Shown piece by piece: positions 27,262 to 33,309 of a stretch of 33,309 nt of DNA. The translations under genes were made by a program, and so were the position numbers. Each line of letters starts with the position of its first letter. Position 1 is the stretch's first letter. This stretch comes from an uncultured bacterium. GTDB lineage: Bacteria > Patescibacteriota > Minisyncoccia > Phycocordibacterales > CAIZLB01. Under the pieces are notes generated by a model. The model was not told where the DNA came from and ran no database searches. It was given only the letters and a program-made list of their open reading frames with translations. The DNA lies in assembly GCA_903864515.1 (NCBI GenBank), contig CAIPFZ010000006.1:1-33309 (forward strand), read 5' to 3'.

Positions 27262-27846
27262 ATGTTTGAAACACTTAAAAAATTTAAATACCTGATAATA
27301 GTTGTGGTAGTGCTTGTGGCAGCTTTTGTTGGCTATACAATATTCACGGCAGATTCGCCTGATATGGATTCAGCTACCCTTCAAAGAACAACTGTTGATG
27401 GGGCAGGTAATATTGTGGCCGTGCCTAGCTCGGGTTCAAATATTCCAGATAATGATTTGGCCAAGACATTCGTTGATCAATTGCTTGTAATAAGAAATAT
27501 TGAACTCAAGACAAAGTTTTTTGAAGACCCTGTATTTTTAGGTTTAGTTGATAATCACAAGGGAATTAATCCACAATTAATTGGTAGACCAAATCCTTTT
27601 GCCCCGATAGGACAGGATGTTGGCCCTTCTTCTAATAATTATCAAGATATAAATGGTACTGTAATTCCATCAACAACTGGTGTTCCTTTAAATGAAAGTT
27701 CTGATCCTGTATCATCTATAAATTCATCAAATATAGATAATGAGGGTAATAATGAGAATGCTACAACAAAAGCTACTTCAACAAGAGGTACAACTGCAAC
27801 CACTACCGCAGGCACCAGGACTTCAACTTCCACCAGAGCTAGATAA
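27262..27846 (+). CDS. Membrane-anchored PilP-like protein of pilus operon
   Basis: N-terminal TM, IGRPNPFAPIG motif, Thr/Ser-rich low-complexity tail; position in pilus operon. Confidence 0.5.
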   Translation: MFETLKKFKYLIIVVVVLVAAFVGYTIFTADSPDMDSATLQRTTVDGAGNIVAVPSSGSNIPDNDLAKTFVDQLLVIRNIELKTKFFEDPVFLGLVDNHKGINPQLIGRPNPFAPIGQDVGPSSNNYQDINGTVIPSTTGVPLNESSDPVSSINSSNIDNEGNNENATTKATSTRGTTATTTAGTRTSTSTRAR

Positions 27847-27860
27847 TTAAAATTAAAAAA

Positions 27861-29588
27861 ATGAGTTTTTTAGATATATTAGTAAAACAAAATGTAATAT
27901 CCAAAGATGATGTCCCTTACATAATAGATGAGGCTAAGACTTCTAATCAATCAATAGAGGAGGTTTTACGCTCTAAGCAAATTAGCTCAACTGCTATACT
28001 TAAGGCTAAAAGTGATTTCTTAAGAATACCAACAAGGGAGATTGATGAGCAAAAGATTAGCTTTGAGGTTTTAAAATATATTCCGGAAGAATCAGCAACT
28101 CACTATAAAATTATTCCACTAGGAATACAGGATGGAGCGCTTGAAGTTGGAATTGTTGACCCTGAGAATATTGAAGCAAGAGATGCTTTGAATTTTATTT
28201 CGAATAAAACAAACATGCCATTTAAAATATTCCTCATTTCTGAGGATAATTTTACTCAGGCATTAAATGCATATAATGGACTCTCTGGTGAAGTTAATAA
28301 GGCACTTGATGATCTTGAAACTGAGTTTTCTGCGGAGGAGGTTGAGATGATGAAGGATAGGGAGGACTTAGGAAAGGCTCCAACCGTTGGTGGTGCTCCA
28401 AATATCATTGAAGATGCACCTGTTACAAAGATTGTTGCAACAATTTTAAGATATGCCATTGAAGGGGGAGTATCTGACGTTCACATTGAGCCAATGAGAG
28501 AAAGGGTTAGAGTTAGATTCCGTGTTGATGGAGTCCTTTATACAAGTATTGTTTTGCCTGGAAAGGTCCATGATGCTCTTATTGCTCGTATTAAGATTCT
28601 CTCAAATATTAAGCTCGATGAAAAACGTAAGCCGCAAGATAATAGATTTTCTGCAAGAATTGATGGTAGAAAAATTGACTTTCGTGTCTCTACATTCCCA
28701 ACATATTATGGTGAAAAGATCGTTATGCGTATCCTTGATCAACAGAAGGGGGTACAAAAGATCAGTGAATTAGGTTTTCCTGAGAGAAATCTGAGATTAA
28801 TCAAGGAAGCTTTGAATAAGCCATATGGTTTGATATTGATTTCTGGTCCTACTGGATCTGGAAAGACTACAACTCTCTATTCAATGATTAAGGAGTTGAA
28901 TTTGGAAGAAGATAATGTCTTGTCATTGGAAGATCCGGTTGAATATAACATTGAGGGTATGAGTCAATCACAGGTTAGACCAGAAATTGGTTATACTTTT
29001 GCTAATGGACTCCGTACTACTCTTCGTCAAGACCCTGATATTATAATGGTTGGTGAGATTCGTGATAAGGAAACAGCGGAATTGGCTATTCAGGCCGCCC
29101 TTACCGGTCACTTGGTGCTTTCAACTATTCACACCAACTCTGCTGTTGGTATTATTCCACGTCTAGTGGACATGGGAATTGACCCATATCTTATTGCTCC
29201 AACTTTAATTCTTGGAATGGCTCAAAGACTTGTTGGAAAAGCTCAAACTTCTGCTGTTGTTAGTATTCCAGTTGATGGAAGTACAAAGATAATGATGGAG
29301 AAATATTTAGAGGAAATTTCTCCTGAATATAGAAACGTTATTCCTGAAATGAAGGAGGTTTATAAGATAAACCCAACCCCAGATTGTCCAAGAGGTACAA
29401 AGGGAAGAATTGCTGTTACTGAAATGTTCGAGGTTAACAAAGCTATGGAGGAAATAATTCTGAAGGAGCCAACTGAACTTGCTATTACAAAATATGCTAG
29501 AACTCAAGGTATGATAACAATGAAAGAAGATGCTGTTATTAAGGCATTAAATAAGGTTATTCCAATTGAAGAGATTGGTAATGTTTAA
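27861..29588 (+). CDS. pilB: Type IV pilus assembly ATPase PilB/GspE
   Basis: GspE N-terminal domain, LISGPTGSGKTTTLYSMIKEL, DPDIIMVGEIRDKETAELAIQAALTGHLVLSTIHTN. Confidence 0.94.
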   Translation: MSFLDILVKQNVISKDDVPYIIDEAKTSNQSIEEVLRSKQISSTAILKAKSDFLRIPTREIDEQKISFEVLKYIPEESATHYKIIPLGIQDGALEVGIVDPENIEARDALNFISNKTNMPFKIFLISEDNFTQALNAYNGLSGEVNKALDDLETEFSAEEVEMMKDREDLGKAPTVGGAPNIIEDAPVTKIVATILRYAIEGGVSDVHIEPMRERVRVRFRVDGVLYTSIVLPGKVHDALIARIKILSNIKLDEKRKPQDNRFSARIDGRKIDFRVSTFPTYYGEKIVMRILDQQKGVQKISELGFPERNLRLIKEALNKPYGLILISGPTGSGKTTTLYSMIKELNLEEDNVLSLEDPVEYNIEGMSQSQVRPEIGYTFANGLRTTLRQDPDIIMVGEIRDKETAELAIQAALTGHLVLSTIHTNSAVGIIPRLVDMGIDPYLIAPTLILGMAQRLVGKAQTSAVVSIPVDGSTKIMMEKYLEEISPEYRNVIPEMKEVYKINPTPDCPRGTKGRIAVTEMFEVNKAMEEIILKEPTELAITKYARTQGMITMKEDAVIKALNKVIPIEEIGNV

Positions 29589-29674
29589 GTTATTCATGGC
29601 GGTGTTTTTTTTATTTCGTCTTTTATGTTTAATTATTCCTTGATTAATTATTTTTATGATATAATAAAAATATT

Positions 29675-30088
29675 ATGAACGGAGATAAACCATACAAAGT
29701 ACTTATAGTGGATGATGACAAATTTTTGCTGAATATGTATTCAGTAAAATTTGCCAACAATAAATTTGACGTCACTTTAGCTGCTGATGGAAAAGCAGCC
29801 ATTGATAAATTGAAGGAGGGGTATGAACCTGATGTTATACTTATGGACGTTGTAATGCCTGTTATGGATGGAATAGAGGCGCTCTCTGTAATTAGATCAA
29901 GTGGCCTTGCAAAACACTCCGCTATTATGATGTTAAGCAATCAAGGTCAGCCCTCTGATATTGAAAAGGCTAAAGAATATAATGTTGATGGGTATATTGT
30001 TAAGGCAACATCCATTCCTTCAGAGATTGTCACGGAGGTTTTTGCTCTTTTGGAGAGGACAAAAGAAAGAAGACAAAATGCTGTTTAA
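29675..30088 (+). CDS. Response regulator receiver (CheY-like) protein
   Basis: KVLIVDDDKFLLNMYS, DVILMDVVMPVMDGIEAL, MLSNQGQ, GYIVKATS; no output domain. Confidence 0.93.
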   Translation: MNGDKPYKVLIVDDDKFLLNMYSVKFANNKFDVTLAADGKAAIDKLKEGYEPDVILMDVVMPVMDGIEALSVIRSSGLAKHSAIMMLSNQGQPSDIEKAKEYNVDGYIVKATSIPSEIVTEVFALLERTKERRQNAV

Positions 30089-30105
30089 TATTTAATTAAT
30101 CAAAA

Positions 30106-31167
30106 ATGAATTACGAACAAGAATTAACGGATCTATTATCAACAGTTGTACGAGAAGGTGGTTCTGACTTGCATCTCTCAGAGGGGAGATATCCAACAAT
30201 AAGAGTTAATGGTTTATTAATCCCATTAGTTAGGAAGGCCGTCTTGAGTCATGTGGATATTGATTCACTTCTTAATTTAATGATTGATGATGCTTCTCGT
30301 AAGCGTTTTGCTGATACAAAGGAGTTGGATTTTTCATATCAATTTAATCCCGAGGCAAGATTTAGAGGTAATGCCTATATTCAAAGAGGCTGTCATAGTA
30401 TTGCTCTTAGACTTATTCAGAATAAAATCAAATCACTTAAAGAACTTGGTTTGCCAGAGATTCTTGAAAGTTTTACAAGAATGAAACAAGGATTCTTCTT
30501 GGTTGTTGGTCCGGTTGGACAAGGTAAATCAACCACGCTTGCATCAATGGTTGAATTGATAAATCAAGAAAGAGCGGAACATATTATTACTATTGAGGAC
30601 CCTATAGAATATTTATATACACAAAAGAAATCAATTATTGATCAAAGAGAGATTCACGTAGATACGGATACTTTTGAAGCTGCTCTAACTTCTGTTTTGA
30701 GACAAGATGTGAATGTAATACTACTTGGAGAGATGAGAAGTCCAGAGACAATTTCAGCTGCTGTAACTGCAGCAGAGACCGGTCACTTGGTTCTTTCTAC
30801 TCTTCACACAAATAACGCTGCTCAAACAGTAGATAGAATCATAGACTCATTCCCTCCAAATCAACAAGATCAAATAAGGAATCAATTGGCATCATCTCTC
30901 ACTGGTATATTCTCTCAAAGATTGATACCTAGAATTTCTGGCGGAATGGTGCCTACATATGAATTGATGATTTCAAATAATGCTACCTCAAACCTAATTA
31001 GAGAGAAGAGATCTCATGAGATAAATACAGTTATTGAGACGGGGATGGGGGATGGTATGATTGATATGAACAGATCTCTTGCAGAACTTGTTAGAAGAGG
31101 GGAGATAACAATAGAAAGTGCTTATCAACACTCTCTAAATCCAAAAAACCTAGAGAGAATGATATAA
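30106..31167 (+). CDS. pilT: Type IV pilus retraction ATPase PilT
   Basis: GGSDLHLSEG, VVGPVGQGKSTTLASMVE, NVILLGEMRSPETISAAVTAAETGHLVLSTLHTNNAAQTVDRIIDSFPP. Confidence 0.93.
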   Translation: MNYEQELTDLLSTVVREGGSDLHLSEGRYPTIRVNGLLIPLVRKAVLSHVDIDSLLNLMIDDASRKRFADTKELDFSYQFNPEARFRGNAYIQRGCHSIALRLIQNKIKSLKELGLPEILESFTRMKQGFFLVVGPVGQGKSTTLASMVELINQERAEHIITIEDPIEYLYTQKKSIIDQREIHVDTDTFEAALTSVLRQDVNVILLGEMRSPETISAAVTAAETGHLVLSTLHTNNAAQTVDRIIDSFPPNQQDQIRNQLASSLTGIFSQRLIPRISGGMVPTYELMISNNATSNLIREKRSHEINTVIETGMGDGMIDMNRSLAELVRRGEITIESAYQHSLNPKNLERMI

Positions 31168-31231
31168 TACATATAGTTGATTTCCATACGGCTTGAGCAT
31201 TTGGAAATAGCTAATATAAAAAAGAAAAACA

Positions 31232-32443
31232 ATGTTATTTAAATACAAATCTATAAATGAAGGTGGAACAGAAGCTGAGGGTACAATTGAAGCAATAAAT
31301 ATTGATATTGCTATAAACTCTCTGCAAAGAAGAAATTTGATTATTTCTTCAATTAAGCCTGTCGATGATAAAAGTCTTTTAAATAGAGATCTTCAGATTT
31401 TTGGTACTGGTATTTCAAATAAGGATATTGTTATTCTATCAAGGCAGTTGGCAACACTCTTCACAGCTCAGGTTTCAGCACTTAGAATCTTCAGATTACT
31501 TGCTGGTGAGATGGAAAATAAGAGCTTGAGAACAAAGCTTGGGGAGATTGCTGAAGATATTCAGTCTGGTACATCTATTTCTGTTGCACTATCAAAGCAC
31601 CCAAAGGTTTTTTCATCCTTCTATACAAACATGATTAAAGCGGGGGAGGAGTCTGGAAAACTTGATGAGACATTTGAATATTTAGCTGATTATTTGGATA
31701 GAAGTTATGAGGTTACGTCAAAAGTTAAGAATGCATTAATTTATCCAGCCTTTGTTATTTTTACATTCTTCGCTGTTATGATTTTAATGCTTACTGTTGT
31801 TATCCCGAAAATAAGTTCAATCATTTTGGACTCTGGACAAGAGGTCCCTGTTTATACTCAGGTTGTTATTGGACTCAGTCAGTTCATGGTTAGATATGGA
31901 ATATTCTTTGCAATAATATTGGTCCTTGGAATTATACTGCTTATATACTATGCAAGAACTCCAGCTGGAAAAGATTCTCTTGCAAAACTTAAATTACAAC
32001 TTCCATATGTAAATGCACTTTATAAGAAACTATATCTATCTAGAATTGCAGATAACATGAATACACAGCTAGTTTCCGGTGTTCCCATGGTTAAGGCACT
32101 GGAGCTAACAGGAAAGGTTGTGGATAATAAAGTTTATGAAGATTTACTGGAAGACGCGCTGGAGTCTGTCAGAGGTGGTAAGTCATTATCAGATTCCTTT
32201 ATGCCATATCAAAAGGAAATCCCTGGAATCATGGTTCAAATGGTTAAGGTGGGAGAGGAAACTGGAGATTTGGGTGGAATTCTTAAGACTCTTGCTAAAT
32301 TCTATCAAAGAGAGGTTATGCAGGCGGTTGATACTCTGGTTGACTTGATTGAGCCTGTGATGATCGTGATGCTTGGTTTGGGTGTAGGATTCTTGTTGGC
32401 TTCTGTTTTGATTCCAATTTACAATGTTTCTTCTTCGATCTAG
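31232..32443 (+). CDS. pilC: Type IV pilus inner-membrane platform protein PilC/GspF
   Basis: LSRQLATLFTAQVSALRIFRLL, MIKAGEESGKLDETFEYLADYL, MVKVGEETGDLGGILKTLAKFYQREV, three TM regions. Confidence 0.94.
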   Translation: MLFKYKSINEGGTEAEGTIEAINIDIAINSLQRRNLIISSIKPVDDKSLLNRDLQIFGTGISNKDIVILSRQLATLFTAQVSALRIFRLLAGEMENKSLRTKLGEIAEDIQSGTSISVALSKHPKVFSSFYTNMIKAGEESGKLDETFEYLADYLDRSYEVTSKVKNALIYPAFVIFTFFAVMILMLTVVIPKISSIILDSGQEVPVYTQVVIGLSQFMVRYGIFFAIILVLGIILLIYYARTPAGKDSLAKLKLQLPYVNALYKKLYLSRIADNMNTQLVSGVPMVKALELTGKVVDNKVYEDLLEDALESVRGGKSLSDSFMPYQKEIPGIMVQMVKVGEETGDLGGILKTLAKFYQREVMQAVDTLVDLIEPVMIVMLGLGVGFLLASVLIPIYNVSSSI

Positions 32444-32537
32444 TTTTAGATTATCTAAAGACGTTGTTTATTTGGTGATGTTACTTTAGTTATACACAGT
32501 TGACCCACCAAAAAAACATTTTACTCTAGATGTTGTG

Positions 32538-32546
32538 TGATATAAT
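32538..32546 (+). promoter_or_regulatory. Extended -10 promoter for the pilin gene
   Basis: TGATATAAT (TGnTATAAT) upstream of the pilin leader. Confidence 0.6.
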
Positions 32547-32566
32547 AAATGAGTACTAATACTGCT

Positions 32567-32612
32567 TTAGCAAAATAATTCACGCAGTTATTTTGATTAG
32601 ATATTTTGCTAA
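32567..32612 (+). promoter_or_regulatory. Pilin leader with two alternative hairpins
   Basis: TTAGCAAAATA(32567-32577)/TATTTTGCTAA(32602-32612) competes with CAAAATAA(32571-32578)/TTATTTTG(32588-32595). Confidence 0.6.
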
Positions 32613-32654
32613 TGTAAATAAAATTAGATATAAAATTAGATATAAATAAAGTTT

Positions 32655-33173
32655 ATGAAAAGAAATTCAAATAAAGGTTTTACATTGATTGAGCTCTTGG
32701 TGGTTATTGCCATCATCGGTATCCTTTCATCGGTGGTTTTGGCAGCATTAACAACAGCTAGAACAAAGGGGACAGATGCTTCGATTCAGACTGAATTGTC
32801 AAACATGAGATCTCAGGCTGAGTTGTATTATTCAAGTAATGGTAATAATTATGGTCCGGTAGTTACTCGTAAGACGTGTTCTACTACAGCTTCGGATACT
32901 ATATTTAAATCAACAACACTTGTCGGGTCTCTAAAAACATTAATGGATGGTGTACTCAAAAAATCTACAGTAGCTTCAGACAATTGGTGTTCGGTCGGAG
33001 CAAGCTCTGGTGAAACCAATGGTTCATCTTGGGCTGTAGCTATCAGAAGCGTATCTGATTCCACAAAATCTTTTTGTGTAGACAGTTTTGGAACTTCTAA
33101 GGTTGTTACAGGTGATGCTTCTAGTACTACCGCCGTAATGACTCAGACTTCAACGAGCTCTAGGTGTATTTAA
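32655..33173 (+). CDS. Type IV pilin / prepilin-like protein
   Basis: Prepilin peptidase site KGFTLIELLVVIAIIGILSSVVLAAL; Ser/Thr-rich globular domain with paired Cys. Confidence 0.92.
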   Translation: MKRNSNKGFTLIELLVVIAIIGILSSVVLAALTTARTKGTDASIQTELSNMRSQAELYYSSNGNNYGPVVTRKTCSTTASDTIFKSTTLVGSLKTLMDGVLKKSTVASDNWCSVGASSGETNGSSWAVAIRSVSDSTKSFCVDSFGTSKVVTGDASSTTAVMTQTSTSSRCI

Positions 33174-33253
33174 GGATTTACGTAATTTGTAATAAGTACA
33201 TGGATATCCACACCTCGCAATAGCCTATTCCATTCAATAGTATATAATTATAA

Positions 33254-33289
33254 GTACGTGAGAGTCTGTCTCTTGATAATCACGTAATT
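33254..33289. repeat. Inverted repeat downstream of pilin
   Basis: TACGTGAGAG...CTCTTGATAATCACGTA, 7-bp outer arms; possibly a transcript-end or leader structure. Confidence 0.45.
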
Positions 33290-33309
33290 TTGCAATCAAA
33301 ATGGTTTAA

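Noticed and set aside
1-33309. CRISPR array, prophage, transposase or rRNA genes
   Set aside because: No regularly spaced repeats, transposase/integrase ORFs, phage structural genes or rRNA sequence recognised in the window.

Overview
The window is AT-rich and gene-dense. Gene content suggests a Candidate Phyla Radiation / Parcubacteria-like (Patescibacteria) genome; this assignment is inferred from gene content only. Housekeeping and repair genes present are smpB, ftsH, recG, ung, mscL, a glutaredoxin and an ArsR regulator. There is a compact copper-homeostasis operon (csoR, DUF305, copA, HMA-TauE/DsbD-like protein, cupredoxin) with a perfect CsoR-type palindrome inside its promoter spacer. 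Toxin-like genes include a RelE/YafQ-RelB/DinJ pair, a solitary PemK/MazF-like protein and a zeta-toxin-like P-loop kinase. Also present are an S66/MccF-like peptidase, two LMW-phosphatase-like genes, a 1277-aa surface protein, and a type IV pilus cluster (pilM, N, O, P-like, B, CheY-like, T, C, pilin). Three tRNA genes can be folded by hand: Ile(TAT), Ser(ACT) on the minus strand, and Ser(GCT). The most unusual observations are: (i) two AGY-type tRNA-Ser genes within about 1.6 kb, one with the very rare ACT anticodon; (ii) both tRNA-Ser genes are followed by hairpin-rich tails that end in a partial copy of the tRNA 3' end, and one tail also repeats the tRNA 5' acceptor strand; (iii) a ~450-bp structured intergenic region next to smpB with a strong minus-strand terminator that matches no RNA class I could recognise; (iv) a relic of the mscL 3' end repeated on the far side of a toxin-antitoxin segment; (v) two mutually exclusive hairpins in the pilin leader. 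No searches were run; family names come from motif recognition.
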